A stretch of 59,475 nt of DNA from an uncultured Acetobacteraceae bacterium (GCA_903918195.1 CAIXDS010000274.1:1-59475); one strand, 5' to 3'; shown: positions 11,524 through 20,621, counted from the stretch's first letter. Made by a program: numbers and translations. Notes: a model not told the origin generated them from the sequence alone.

Positions 11524-13179
11524 TTATGTGCGCCGCCAGTCGTAATCGGGCTTCACGCCGCTGCCGTAGCGGCCGAGCGCGCCGGTTTCGCCGACGGCGT
11601 TGGCGCGCTGGAAAATCCAGTTCTGCCATGCGGTCAGACGGCCGAAGATGCGCGTCTCCATCGTCTCCGGCCCGGCAAAGCGCAAATTGGCCTCCATGCC
11701 GGTCAGCGCGTCGGGCGAAAAACTCGCGCGCGCTTCCAGCAGCATGCGCACCTCGTCGTCCCAGTCCACCTCGTCGAACACCTGCGTCACGAGGCTCATT
11801 TCATCTGCCGCCTCGGCATTCAGCGCCGTTCCGGTTTTCTCCAGCGCTGCGGCCAGACTCCCGGGCTCGCCCAGAAAGCGGGTCTGCAGGCGCGTGAGAC
11901 CGTTCGCCATCGGGCAGGCGCCAAAATTCAACGTCGAAAGAAACATCGCGGCCGGACCATGGGTGTCGCCGCTGCGTCTGCCGCTGAACATGACCGAACG
12001 GTCGGCGGCAAAAGCCAGTTCCGCCAGCGTGCCGGCGAAGCAGCTTCCCGGCTCGATCAGCGCGATCAGGCTGCGCGCGGTCATATCCAGACGCTTGAGC
12101 ACGCGCTTGAGATAATGGCGCATCTCGCGCACCAGCCAGTCGCTGCCATGGGCTTCCAGCAGCGCGTCGGCCGCCAGCACCGAAAGCGGGTCGCCCTCGG
12201 TGCGCAGCACGAACACGCCGAGGTCCGGTTCGTTCAGGCGCAGATGTAAAATAGCATCGTCCAGTTCGCGCGCCACCAGCAGCGGCCAGAAGGCATCGCC
12301 CGCTGCGTGAATCCCGGCGAGGTCGGCGGGCAGCGCTGCTTGCGGCCCCAACACGGTGATGTCGGCCCGGCGGCCGGCACGGTGCAGCGCCACGCGCACA
12401 TGCGAATAGGTCGCCGCATCGTCCGTGAAAGAACGCTGCAACGGACCGAGCACAATCCCGCGAGCATCGGCCGGCCGGTCGGACCGCGCCGCCGTTTCCC
12501 GCGCGCGGGCCTGCACGGTCGCCTCGAACGAAGACGGCGGCACCACCTCGTCCACCAGGCGCCATTGCACGGCGCGCTTGCCGCGCACGCCTTCCTCGGT
12601 GGTGCAGAAAAGGTCGGCGAGGTCGCGGCGCACCCGGCGCTTATCGGTCAGCCGCGTCAGCCCGCCGGTGCCGGGCAGCACGGCCAGCAGCGGCGTCTCC
12701 GGCAGCGACACGCCGGAGCGGCGATCATCCACCAGAATGATATGCTCGGCGGTCAGCACAAGTTCATAACCGCCGCCGGCCGCGGTGCCGTTCACCGCGC
12801 ACAGCCAGCTCTGCCCCGAATTCGCGCTGGCATCCTCGATGGACATCCGCGTCTCGTTGGTGAACTTGCAGAAATTCACTTTATGAACATGACTGGCGCG
12901 GCCGAGCATGCGGATATTGGCGCCGGCGCAAAACACCCCCTCGCGCGCCGAGCGCAGCACCACTGCGCCCACCTCGGGATGCTCGAAGCGCAGCCGCTGC
13001 ACGGCATCAGCAAGTTCGATGTCCACCCCGAGATCGTAGGAGTTGAGCTTCAGCTCAACGCCTTCAAACAGGCTGCCGGCGGGGTCGACGTCCATCACCA
13101 GTTCGGCCACCCGCCCATCGAAACGCAGCTTCCAGTGGCGGTAGCGCGACGGATGCGTCTGGAAATCGATGCGCGTCAT
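11524..13179 (-). CDS. boxC: 2,3-epoxybenzoyl-CoA dihydrolase BoxC
   Basis: BoxC opens the ring of 2,3-epoxybenzoyl-CoA with two waters, giving 3,4-dehydroadipyl-CoA semialdehyde and formate. The 551-aa product is a double crotonase-fold protein. It starts MTRIDFQTHPSRYRHWKLRF and has the oxyanion-hole region VFCAGANIRML and the CAVNGTAAGGGYELVLTAEH segment typical of this family. ATG 13179 is used because AGGGGGG precedes it; the open frame extends upstream into the intergenic gap. It is the second gene of the operon, between the alpha/beta hydrolase and boxB. Confidence 0.93.
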   Translation of the reverse strand: MTRIDFQTHPSRYRHWKLRFDGRVAELVMDVDPAGSLFEGVELKLNSYDLGVDIELADAVQRLRFEHPEVGAVVLRSAREGVFCAGANIRMLGRASHVHKVNFCKFTNETRMSIEDASANSGQSWLCAVNGTAAGGGYELVLTAEHIILVDDRRSGVSLPETPLLAVLPGTGGLTRLTDKRRVRRDLADLFCTTEEGVRGKRAVQWRLVDEVVPPSSFEATVQARARETAARSDRPADARGIVLGPLQRSFTDDAATYSHVRVALHRAGRRADITVLGPQAALPADLAGIHAAGDAFWPLLVARELDDAILHLRLNEPDLGVFVLRTEGDPLSVLAADALLEAHGSDWLVREMRHYLKRVLKRLDMTARSLIALIEPGSCFAGTLAELAFAADRSVMFSGRRSGDTHGPAAMFLSTLNFGACPMANGLTRLQTRFLGEPGSLAAALEKTGTALNAEAADEMSLVTQVFDEVDWDDEVRMLLEARASFSPDALTGMEANLRFAGPETMETRIFGRLTAWQNWIFQRANAVGETGALGRYGSGVKPDYDWRRT

Positions 13180-13252
13180 TGCACGCGGCCCCCCTGAACT
13201 GACAGGCTTCACGATAAGGCCACGATCGCCGGCGACCAAGGCGAATAAGGGT

Positions 13253-14047
13253 TCATTCACCCAGCGCGCGCCTGACAAAATCCGCGATGGCCGGGCGCGC
13301 CAGATCGGGCGCCTCCAGATGCGGCGCATGCCGCGCGCCGGGCACCAGCAGCACCTCAACCGGCCCGGGCGCGAGATTCGCCGCCGCCTCGGCCTGCGCC
13401 ACCGTGCCGTACGGATCGTCCTCGCCCTGCACCACCAGAGTGGGCAGGCGCAGTAACTTCAGGTCCGCGGTCAGGTCGAAGCCGGTGACGAACGCCGGAT
13501 CGAGCCAGGCGCGGTTCCAGCCCCAGAACGCGTGGTCCACATGGTCGTGGTAGCGCGCCAGCTTGGTGCGGAACTCGCCTTCCTGGTAGGCCTCGCGCGC
13601 CTGCGCGATCGCCGCCAGCCCCATCGCCTCGGTAAAGAAATGCGGTGCGATCAGCACCAGCCCGGCGATGCGCACATCCACACCATTCGCCCCGTACAGC
13701 GCGGCGATGGAGCCGCCATCGGAATGCCCGACCAGCACGGCGCGGCGGACACCCGCCGCATCCAGCACCCGCCGCAGCACGTTCGCGGCCTCGCGCCGCA
13801 TGTAGTCGAGCGGCCAGGGCGGCGGATTGGCGTCCGAACGTCCGTAGCCCAGGCGGGACCAGGCAAACACGCCGTATCCGGTGGTGGCGGCGAGCCAGGC
13901 CGGAAAATCGCGCCACAGCGCCACGCAGCCCAGCCCCTCATGCAGCAGCACCAGCGTGGGCGCCTCCCCGGCGGGCTTGCCCCACCAGGCGGCTTCCAGT
14001 TCCCCCTCATCCAGGCGGATTCGTATGTCCCGTGCTTCCTCGGTCAT
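13253..14047 (-). CDS. Alpha/beta hydrolase in the box operon
   Basis: The 264-aa product has the alpha/beta hydrolase fold. The nucleophile elbow is GHSDGG (Ser109), the acid is in VVQGEDDPYG, and the catalytic His is in PGARHAPHLE near the C-terminus. The oxyanion segment is LLHEGLGCVALWRDFP. It is the first gene of the minus-strand box operon, 73 nt before boxC. Alpha/beta hydrolases accompany box genes in several bacteria, possibly to hydrolyse dead-end CoA or lactone products. The substrate cannot be read from sequence. Confidence 0.85.
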   Translation of the reverse strand: MTEEARDIRIRLDEGELEAAWWGKPAGEAPTLVLLHEGLGCVALWRDFPAWLAATTGYGVFAWSRLGYGRSDANPPPWPLDYMRREAANVLRRVLDAAGVRRAVLVGHSDGGSIAALYGANGVDVRIAGLVLIAPHFFTEAMGLAAIAQAREAYQEGEFRTKLARYHDHVDHAFWGWNRAWLDPAFVTGFDLTADLKLLRLPTLVVQGEDDPYGTVAQAEAAANLAPGPVEVLLVPGARHAPHLEAPDLARPAIADFVRRALGE

Positions 14048-14183
14048 GACGTCTTCTCCGTGCGTGCGTTCCCCGTTCTGCCGCCGCTCGCCTGGTTGCG
14101 CAACGGCACGGCAGTGCCGCCGTGGTTGTGCCCGGACGCCGGGTTTCCTATCCTCCCCCGGGCCTCGAAGCAGGGAAAGAGCC
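14048..14183. promoter_or_regulatory. Divergent promoter region of the box operon and enolase-superfamily gene
   Basis: This 136-nt gap separates two divergent start codons, so it must hold both promoters or a shared one. It contains the perfect palindrome GTTGCGCAAC (14095-14104), followed at once by a second inverted repeat, GGCAC-GGCA-GTGCC. These are candidate operator sites. I see no match to a BoxR site that I could vouch for, and no regulator gene is adjacent. Confidence 0.35.
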
Positions 14184-15311
14184 ATGTCCCGCATCCGCGA
14201 CATCACGCTGGTCCCGGTCGCCCATGCGATCGACCCGGCCCAGGCGTACGGCACGGCGCGTGGACTCACGCCGTCGCGCGGCGCCTCGCTGGTGCTACTG
14301 CAAACCGAAGACGGCGTGCAGGGGCTGGGCGAGGCAAGCGGCCCGGCCGCCGTCACCCGCGCCTATCTCGACATCGTGAAGCCTGACTTCATCGGCACCA
14401 GCGTGTTCGCCCAGCGCGGCGTAGCGCAAACGATCCTGGCCCGGCCCGACCACATGGGCCTGCCCAATCCGCTGGTGGCGCTGCTCGGCGGCATCGACAT
14501 CGCCGCCCATGACGCCATGGGAAAGCTGCTCGGCATCTCAGTCGCCGACCTGATCGGCGGGCGCCAGCGCGAGCGCGTGCCGGTCTATGCCTCGGGCGGC
14601 TATTTCACCGCCGGCGACGACCAGGAGGCCGCCCTGGCGGTGCAACTGGAGCCGCTGCACAGCAGCGCCTTTCCCGCGTTCAAGATCAGGATCGGCCGCT
14701 CGGCGGAGGAAGATCTGTGGCGCGTGCGCATGGCGCGGCGGCTGGTGGGCGAGGGCAAGCTGCTCACCGTCGATGCCAACGGCGCCTACACCGCCGACGC
14801 CGCGCTGGAAAGCATGCGCCGCATGGCCCCCTTCGCGGTGCACTGGTTCGAGGACCCGCTGGCCCCGCAAGACTGGGGCGGTTACGCGGAACTCGCCCAC
14901 CGCGCGCCCATGCCGGTGGCAACCGGCAAGGCGCTGCACACCGTGTCCGACCTCCGCCGCGCGATCGATGGGCGCCTGGCCGCGGTGCTGCAGCCCGACC
15001 TGACGCTGTGCGGCGGCTTCGAAGCAGCCCGCGCCGTGGCGGTGCTGGCGGCGGCGGAACATCTGCGCCTGTCGCCGCATTGCTGGGGAACCGGCATCGG
15101 GCTGGCCGTCGCGGTGCACTGGGTGGCCTCGCTCGCCCCCCATGGTCCCACCCCGCCTTTGGTCGAATACGACGTCGCCCCCAATCCCCTGCGCGATGAA
15201 TTGCTGGCCGAACCGTTGCGCCTGCGCGGCGGCATGCTGGAGGTGCCAACCGGGCCGGGGTTGGGCATTGAGCTAGCGCCCGATGCGCTGACGCGGTTTG
15301 GCGGCGGGTGA
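14184..15311 (+). CDS. Mandelate racemase/muconate lactonizing enzyme family protein
   Basis: The 375-aa product is an enolase-superfamily protein with an N-terminal capping domain and a TIM barrel. Recognisable elements are FKIRIG (where KxK is usual), metal ligand Asp in VDANGAY, Glu in WFEDPLAP, and the late barrel His in SPHCWGTG. The third metal ligand, normally Glu in an A-x-G-E motif, is Lys249 here (VATGKALHT). The start follows GGGAAAGAG. The substrate is unknown: sugar acid, muconate-like or amino-acid derivative are all possible. It is divergent from the box operon, which hints at shared control. A palindromic repeat follows its stop directly. Confidence 0.88.
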   Translation: MSRIRDITLVPVAHAIDPAQAYGTARGLTPSRGASLVLLQTEDGVQGLGEASGPAAVTRAYLDIVKPDFIGTSVFAQRGVAQTILARPDHMGLPNPLVALLGGIDIAAHDAMGKLLGISVADLIGGRQRERVPVYASGGYFTAGDDQEAALAVQLEPLHSSAFPAFKIRIGRSAEEDLWRVRMARRLVGEGKLLTVDANGAYTADAALESMRRMAPFAVHWFEDPLAPQDWGGYAELAHRAPMPVATGKALHTVSDLRRAIDGRLAAVLQPDLTLCGGFEAARAVAVLAAAEHLRLSPHCWGTGIGLAVAVHWVASLAPHGPTPPLVEYDVAPNPLRDELLAEPLRLRGGMLEVPTGPGLGIELAPDALTRFGGG

Positions 15312-15348
15312 GGAAGGAAGGCCAGGGCTCTGCCCTGGCCTTCCTTAC
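15312..15348. terminator. Palindromic repeat as bidirectional terminator, copy 4
   Basis: AAGGAAGGCCAGGGC-TCT-GCCCTGGCCTTCCTT (15314-15346) is a 15-bp perfect stem filling the gap between two convergent stop codons at 15311 and 15350. It is a short form of the dispersed repeat family. Its position makes it a natural terminator for both genes. Confidence 0.7.
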
Positions 15349-15349
15349 T

Positions 15350-16528
15350 TCACCGCACCAAATCCCGCGTCATCGCCTCAATGCCCGCCAGCGTCATCGG
15401 GAACATCCGCCCTTCCATCAAATGCCGCAGCATGTTCACCGACATGCTGTGTTCCCAGCGCCGCCCCTCCAGCGGGTTGAGCCAGGCCGAGCGGCGGTAG
15501 TGCCCGGTCAGCCGCTGCAGCCACACGCTGCCCGCCTCCGCGTTCCAGTGTTCCACGCTGCCGCCGGGATGGGTGATTTCGTACGGGCTCATGCTGGCGT
15601 CGCCGACGAAGATCAGCTTGTAGTCCGGCCCGTAGGTCCGCAGCACCTGCGCAGTCGGCAGCTCGGTATCGCTGCGCCGGCGGTTGCTGCGCCACAGCCG
15701 CTCGTACGGGCAGTTGTGGAAGTAGTAGTATTCCAGATGCTTGAACTCGCTGCGCGCGGCCGAGAACAATTCCTGGCATTCCCGCACGTGCTCGTCCATC
15801 GAGCCGCCGATATCCAGCAGCAGCAGTACCTTCACCGCGTTGTGCCGCTCCGGCACCAGTTTCAGGTCCAGGTGCCCGGCATTGTTCGCCGTGGAGCGCA
15901 CCGTGTCGGGCAGGTCGAGCTCGGTCGCCGCCCCCTGGCGGGCGAAGCGGCGCAGCCGGCGCAGCGCCAGCTTGAGGGTGCGGCTGCCCAGTTCCGCGTC
16001 GTCGTCGAGGTCGCGGAACTCGCGCTTGTCCCACACCTTCACCGCCCGGCGATGGCGGCTTTCCTCCTGGCCGATGCGCACGCCCTCGGGATTGTACCCA
16101 TAGGCGCCGAACGGCGAGGTGCCGCCGGTGCCGATCCATTTCGATCCGCCCTGGTGCCGCCCCTTCTGCTCAGCGAGGCGCTGGCGCAGCGTCTCCATCA
16201 GCTTCTCGAACCCGCCGAGCGCCTGGACCTGCGCCATTTCCTCCGGCGTCAGCAGTTTCTCCGCCAGTTTGCGCAGCCATTCCGCCGGCAGTTCCTGCGG
16301 CGCGGGTCCTTCCGGTGCCTCCAGCGCGCGAAAATAGACCCCGAACACGCGATCGAACCGGTCCAGGTAGCGCTCGTCCTTCACCAGAGCGGCACGGGCG
16401 AGATAATAGAAATCCTCGACGCTGTACTCGGCCACGCCGGCCTGCATCGCCCCGAGCAGCGCCAGGTATTCGGTGATCGAGGCCGGAATGGCGGCCTGCC
16501 GCAGCGCCAGGATGAACGGCGCGAACAC
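15350..16528 (-). CDS. VWA domain protein, CoxE-like
   Basis: The 392-aa product has an N-terminal helical region and a C-terminal von Willebrand A domain with the MIDAS motif DIGGSMDEH near residue 237. A second conserved segment, LIFVGDASMSPYEI, lies further on. This layout fits the CoxE-like/VWA proteins that partner MoxR-type AAA ATPases in metal-cofactor insertion or complex remodelling. It follows the MoxR gene by 2 nt, so the two are almost certainly co-translated. No client (such as CO dehydrogenase) is encoded nearby, so the target is unknown. Confidence 0.85.
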   Translation of the reverse strand: MFAPFILALRQAAIPASITEYLALLGAMQAGVAEYSVEDFYYLARAALVKDERYLDRFDRVFGVYFRALEAPEGPAPQELPAEWLRKLAEKLLTPEEMAQVQALGGFEKLMETLRQRLAEQKGRHQGGSKWIGTGGTSPFGAYGYNPEGVRIGQEESRHRRAVKVWDKREFRDLDDDAELGSRTLKLALRRLRRFARQGAATELDLPDTVRSTANNAGHLDLKLVPERHNAVKVLLLLDIGGSMDEHVRECQELFSAARSEFKHLEYYYFHNCPYERLWRSNRRRSDTELPTAQVLRTYGPDYKLIFVGDASMSPYEITHPGGSVEHWNAEAGSVWLQRLTGHYRRSAWLNPLEGRRWEHSMSVNMLRHLMEGRMFPMTLAGIEAMTRDLVR

Positions 16529-16530
16529 CG

Positions 16531-17373
16531 CTACCCTCCGCGGCGCGACAGGAATGCCAGACGCTCGAACAAATGCACGTCCTGCTCGTTCTTCAGCAGC
16601 GCGCCGTGCAATGGCGGAATCACCGTATGCGTCTCGCGCGAGCGCAGCGCCTCGGCCGGCAAATCCTCGACCATCAGCAGCTTCAGCCAGTCCAGCAGCT
16701 CCGATGTCGCCGGCTTCTTCTTGAGTCCCGGCACCTCGCGGACCTTGAAGAACACGTTCAGCGCCTCGCGCGCGAGATCCTGGCGGATGTCGGGATAATG
16801 CGTCTGCACGATCCGCTCCATGGTGTCGCGGTCGGGAAAGCGGATGTAGTGAAAGAAGCAGCGGCGCAGGAACGCGTCGGGCAGTTCCTTCTCGTTGTTA
16901 CTGGTGATGATCACCACCGGCCGCCGCGCAGCCGTCACGGTCTGCCGCGTTTCGTAAACGAAGAACTGCATGCGATCGAGTTCCAGCAGCAGGTCGTTGG
17001 GAAACTCGATATCAGCCTTGTCCACCTCGTCGATCAGCACCACCACGGGTTCGTCGCTCTCGAACGCATCCCACAGCTTGCCGCGCACGATGTAGTTGGC
17101 AATATCGTGCACGCGCGGGTCGCCCAATTGGCCGTCGCGCAGGCGGGAAACGGCGTCGTATTCGTACAGCCCCTGCTGCGCCTTGGTGGTGGATTTGACG
17201 TGCCACTCGATCAGCCGGTGCCCCAGCGCCTGCGCCACTTCCTGCGCCAGCACCGTCTTGCCGGTGCCAGGTTCGCCTTTCACCAGCAGCGGCCGCTGCA
17301 GCGTCACGGCGGCGTTCACCGCCACTTCCAGGTCGCGCGAGGCGATGTAGCGGTCCGTGCTCGTGAAACGCAA
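16531..17373 (-). CDS. MoxR family AAA+ ATPase
   Basis: The 280-aa product has Walker A GEPGTGKT at residues 33-40, Walker B VVVLIDEVDKAD near 111, a sensor-1 Asn in VIITSNNEKELP, and an Arg finger region PDAFLRRCFFHYIRFPD. These identify a MoxR-type ATPase that works with a VWA partner. The C-terminal lid is short. It is the first gene of a two-gene unit with the VWA protein and lies 98 nt downstream of livM on the same strand, probably as a separate transcription unit. Confidence 0.92.
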   Translation of the reverse strand: MRFTSTDRYIASRDLEVAVNAAVTLQRPLLVKGEPGTGKTVLAQEVAQALGHRLIEWHVKSTTKAQQGLYEYDAVSRLRDGQLGDPRVHDIANYIVRGKLWDAFESDEPVVVLIDEVDKADIEFPNDLLLELDRMQFFVYETRQTVTAARRPVVIITSNNEKELPDAFLRRCFFHYIRFPDRDTMERIVQTHYPDIRQDLAREALNVFFKVREVPGLKKKPATSELLDWLKLLMVEDLPAEALRSRETHTVIPPLHGALLKNEQDVHLFERLAFLSRRGG

Positions 17374-17470
17374 ATCCCGATCCTCCCCTTTTGCCGTCGC
17401 AGCTTACAGGCTCCGCCGCAACAGGCGAAGCACGGCTTTTCCCAGCTGCCGCGGAGCCCGCCCCGCGAAA

Positions 17471-18403
17471 CTACAGGTTCAACTTCAACGCCGCCCCAAG
17501 TTCGCCAATCAGCCCGCGGCGGAAGGCCACGACACAGAGCACAAAAATCACCCCCTGCGTCACCGTCACCCAGGACCCGAACTCCGCCAGATAATTCTCC
17601 ATCGCGGTGAGTACCAGCGCCCCGACCACCGGCCCGAACACCGTGCCCAGCCCGCCCACCAGACTCATCAGCACCACCTCGCCATGCATCGTCCAGTGGA
17701 CGTCAGTGAGCGTGGCAATGCCGAACACCAGCGCCTTGGTACCACCGGCGATGCCGGCCAGGAACGTGGACAGCACGAACGCCACCCATTTGTAGTCGTC
17801 CGTGCGGTAACCCAGCGACGTCGCCCGCGTCTCGTTCTCCCGAATCGCCTTCAACACCTGGCCGAACGGCGAATGCACGATGCGGTGGATCAGCAGAAAG
17901 CCGAGCAGGAAAACGCCCGCCACCAGCCAGTACATCGCCATATCGCTCTGCAGCGAGACCGCGCCGAACAGCGGCGGCCGCGGCACCTGCTGGATGCCGT
18001 CCTCACCGCCGGTGAACGGTGCCTGAATGCAGAAGAAATACACCATCTGCGCCAGCGCCAGCGTAATCATCGCGAAGTAGATGCCCGAACGGCGGATCGC
18101 CAGCCAGCCGAACACCATGCCCAACCCCGCCCCGGTCAGCCCGCCCAGCAGGATCGACAGTTCAACCGACAGGCCCCAGTTCTTCGCCGTCCAGGCGGCG
18201 ACGTAACACCCCATGCCGAAATACGCCGCATGGCCGAAACTCAGCAGGCCGACATAGCCGATCAGCAGGTTGAAGGCGCAGGCGAACAGCGCGAAGCACA
18301 GCACCTTCATCAGAAACACCGGATACAGCACGCCGGGTGCGATGATGATCACCGCCACCATCACCACGAAGCCGATGGCCTGCGCACGCGTGAAGCCGAG
18401 CAT
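17471..18403 (-). CDS. livM: Branched-chain amino acid type ABC permease LivM
   Basis: The 310-aa inner-membrane permease has about eight to ten hydrophobic segments and the family signature region LLIGYVGLLSFGHAAYFGMG. The EAA-like cytoplasmic loop is near RIVHSPFGQVLKAIRENETRA (read as two overlapping parts). It is the last gene of the transporter operon, 1 nt after livH. In this family LivM pairs with LivH. Substrates can be branched-chain amino acids, amides or aromatic acids, and sequence alone does not decide. Confidence 0.93.
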   Translation of the reverse strand: MLGFTRAQAIGFVVMVAVIIIAPGVLYPVFLMKVLCFALFACAFNLLIGYVGLLSFGHAAYFGMGCYVAAWTAKNWGLSVELSILLGGLTGAGLGMVFGWLAIRRSGIYFAMITLALAQMVYFFCIQAPFTGGEDGIQQVPRPPLFGAVSLQSDMAMYWLVAGVFLLGFLLIHRIVHSPFGQVLKAIRENETRATSLGYRTDDYKWVAFVLSTFLAGIAGGTKALVFGIATLTDVHWTMHGEVVLMSLVGGLGTVFGPVVGALVLTAMENYLAEFGSWVTVTQGVIFVLCVVAFRRGLIGELGAALKLNL

Positions 18404-18404
18404 C

Positions 18405-19289
18405 TCAGGCCTTTCCGAACAAACCGGCGGGGCGCGCCAGCAGCACGATCACCATCACCACGAAAATCACCGTCGCCGAAGCCTCCGGGTAATACACCTT
18501 GGTCAGCCCTTCGAGGATGCCCAGCCCGAACCCGGTGATGATGGACCCCAGGATCGACCCCATGCCGCCGATCACCACCACGGCGAACACGGAAATGATG
18601 AAGTTGGACCCCATGCCGGGGTTCACCGAATAAATCGGCGCCGCCAGCACGCCGGCAAAAGCCGCCAGCGCCGCCCCCGCGCCATAGGTCAGCGTAATCA
18701 GCCGCGGCACGTTCACCCCGAAGGCCTGCACCAGCTTCGCGTTCTCGGTCGCCGCCCGCAGCGTCGATCCGAGCCGCGTCTTCTCGATCACCAGCCAGGT
18801 CAGCAGGCACATTCCCGCCGCCGCCACCACCACCCAGGCACGGTAGGCCGGCAGCATCATGAAGCCGAGATCAAGCGGCCCGCGCAGCGCCTCCGGAATG
18901 GCGTACGGCATGCCGGAGGAGCCGAACTCGTTGCGCGCCAGCCCCTCGATGATCAGCGCGCAGCCGAAGGTCAGCAGCAGCCCGTACAGATGGTCGAGCT
19001 TGTACAATCGCTGGATCAGCGTCTTTTCCAGCACCACCCCGAAAACACCGACGATCAACGGCGCCAGCACCAGGGCCGGCCAATAGCCGATGTCCAGGTA
19101 TTCCAGCAGCGCCCACGCCACGTAGGCGCCGAGCATGAACAGCGCGCCATGGGCAAAGTTGATAATGTTCAGCAGCCCGAAAATCACCGCGAGGCCGAGC
19201 GAGAGCAGCGCGTAGAACGCGCCGTTGATCAGCCCCAGCGTCAACTGCCCGTACAGCAGCAGCAGCGGCTTCCCGAAGATCATGATCAT
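18405..19289 (-). CDS. livH: Branched-chain amino acid type ABC permease LivH
   Basis: The 294-aa permease has the LivH signature start INGAFYALLSLGLAVIFGL followed by NIINFAHGALFMLGAY. Its C-terminal part includes VIGGMGSILGSIITG. It is paired with livM immediately downstream. A strong hairpin lies between the binding-protein gene and this one, which could lower permease expression relative to the binding protein. Confidence 0.93.
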   Translation of the reverse strand: MIMIFGKPLLLLYGQLTLGLINGAFYALLSLGLAVIFGLLNIINFAHGALFMLGAYVAWALLEYLDIGYWPALVLAPLIVGVFGVVLEKTLIQRLYKLDHLYGLLLTFGCALIIEGLARNEFGSSGMPYAIPEALRGPLDLGFMMLPAYRAWVVVAAAGMCLLTWLVIEKTRLGSTLRAATENAKLVQAFGVNVPRLITLTYGAGAALAAFAGVLAAPIYSVNPGMGSNFIISVFAVVVIGGMGSILGSIITGFGLGILEGLTKVYYPEASATVIFVVMVIVLLARPAGLFGKA

Positions 19290-19351
19290 GGCTGCCGACT
19301 CATTCAGGACACCGGTTTAAGCAGCAGGACTTCAAATCAGGCAGCATGAAA

Positions 19352-19387
19352 TATCCACGCGTCATGACCAGCCATGACGCGTGGATA
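19352..19387 (-). terminator. Perfect 15-bp hairpin between binding-protein gene and livH
   Basis: TATCCACGCGTCATG and CATGACGCGTGGATA form a perfect 15-bp stem with a 6-nt loop. It lies 17 nt after the binding-protein stop and 62 nt before the livH start, inside the transporter operon. It most likely stabilises the upstream mRNA or partly terminates transcription, giving more binding protein than permease. Confidence 0.6.
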
Positions 19388-19403
19388 GGACCGCCGCCCG
19401 TTA

Positions 19404-20621
19404 TCAGCCCTTCACCAGCGGGCAGCCGCCGGCGGCGAGCGGCCGGAATGCCTGGTCGGCCGGCGTGGTCGCCAGCAGCTTGTAGTAATCCCACGGGCCG
19501 CGGCTCTCGCTCGGCTTCTTCACTTCGAACAGATAGCTCGGGCACAGCTTGCGGCCGTCAATCCGGATGCTGCCGCGACCGAAGCAATCATCGTCGGTCG
19601 GCGTCGCCTTCATCCGCGCGACCGTGGCCGCACCATCGGCCTTCGCCTGCGCCACCCCCATCTCGGCCGCCACCTTCAGGTAGTGCAGCCCGCTCGAATA
19701 CACGCCCGCCTGCACCATGGTCGGCCGCCTGCCGGGCTGGCGTTTGGTGAACTTGTCGGCGAAGCGGCGGGTGCCGGGGTTGAGGTCCCAATAGTAGCTC
19801 GCCGTCAGCGCCAACCCCTGTGCCACCTCAAGCCCGATCGAGTGCACGTCAGTGAGGAAAACCAGCAGCCCGGCAATCCGCATGGGAATGCCGAATTCGT
19901 GCGCCTGCTTGATCAGGTTGATCCCGTCGGTGCCGGTACTCGCCAACCCCAGCACCTTGGCGCCGGAGGACTGCGCCTGCAGCAGGAACGACGAAAAATC
20001 GGTGGTGCTCGGAAACGGATAGCGCACCGCGCCGAGCACCTTCCCGCCGGCCTGCTGCACGAACTCGGTGGTGTCGCGCTCCAGGGCGTGGCCAAACGCA
20101 TAGTCGGCGACAATGAAGAACCAGGAATCGCCGCCGGCCTTCACCATCGCCCCGCCGGTCGAATGCGCCAGCATGTAGGTATCATACACCCAGTGGATGG
20201 TGTTGGCGTTGCATTGCGTCCCGGTCAGGTCCGAAGTCGCCGCGCCGGAATTGAGGAAGACCTTGTTCTTCTCGCGGGCGACGCTGGCCACCGCCAGCGC
20301 CTCGCCGGAGTTCGTCCCCTCCAGGATCACGTCCACGCCGTCGCGGTCGAACCACTGGCGCGCCACCGAGGCGCCGACATCCGCCTTGTTCTGGTGATCG
20401 GCGCCCAGGATTTCGACCTCGATCCCCTTCGCCTTCAGGCCCGAATCCTCGGCCGCCTGCCGGGTCGACTCAATCGCGCCCGGCCCGGCCACATCCTTGT
20501 AGGGGCCGGAGAGATCGGTCAGCACACCGATCTTCAACGTGGGCTTCTGCGCCCGCGCGGGCAAAATCGGCAGCGCGGTCGCGGCGGCGGTTCCGAGCAG
20601 TGCCCGGCGTGACATCGGCAT
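19404..20621 (-). CDS. ABC transporter substrate-binding protein, Liv type
   Basis: The 405-aa product starts with an export signal, MSRRALLGTAAATALPIL, ending near PARAQ. The twin Arg in SRRALLG suggests Tat export. The mature part is a periplasmic type I binding protein (LKIGVLTDLSGPYKDVAGPG, then LGADHQNKADVGASVARQWF). It captures the ligand for the LivHM permease. An intact ligand pocket cannot be judged here. Genome context (box genes, CoA enzymes) allows an aromatic or organic acid ligand as an alternative to an amino acid; this is inference. Confidence 0.9.
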   Translation of the reverse strand: MPMSRRALLGTAAATALPILPARAQKPTLKIGVLTDLSGPYKDVAGPGAIESTRQAAEDSGLKAKGIEVEILGADHQNKADVGASVARQWFDRDGVDVILEGTNSGEALAVASVAREKNKVFLNSGAATSDLTGTQCNANTIHWVYDTYMLAHSTGGAMVKAGGDSWFFIVADYAFGHALERDTTEFVQQAGGKVLGAVRYPFPSTTDFSSFLLQAQSSGAKVLGLASTGTDGINLIKQAHEFGIPMRIAGLLVFLTDVHSIGLEVAQGLALTASYYWDLNPGTRRFADKFTKRQPGRRPTMVQAGVYSSGLHYLKVAAEMGVAQAKADGAATVARMKATPTDDDCFGRGSIRIDGRKLCPSYLFEVKKPSESRGPWDYYKLLATTPADQAFRPLAAGGCPLVKG

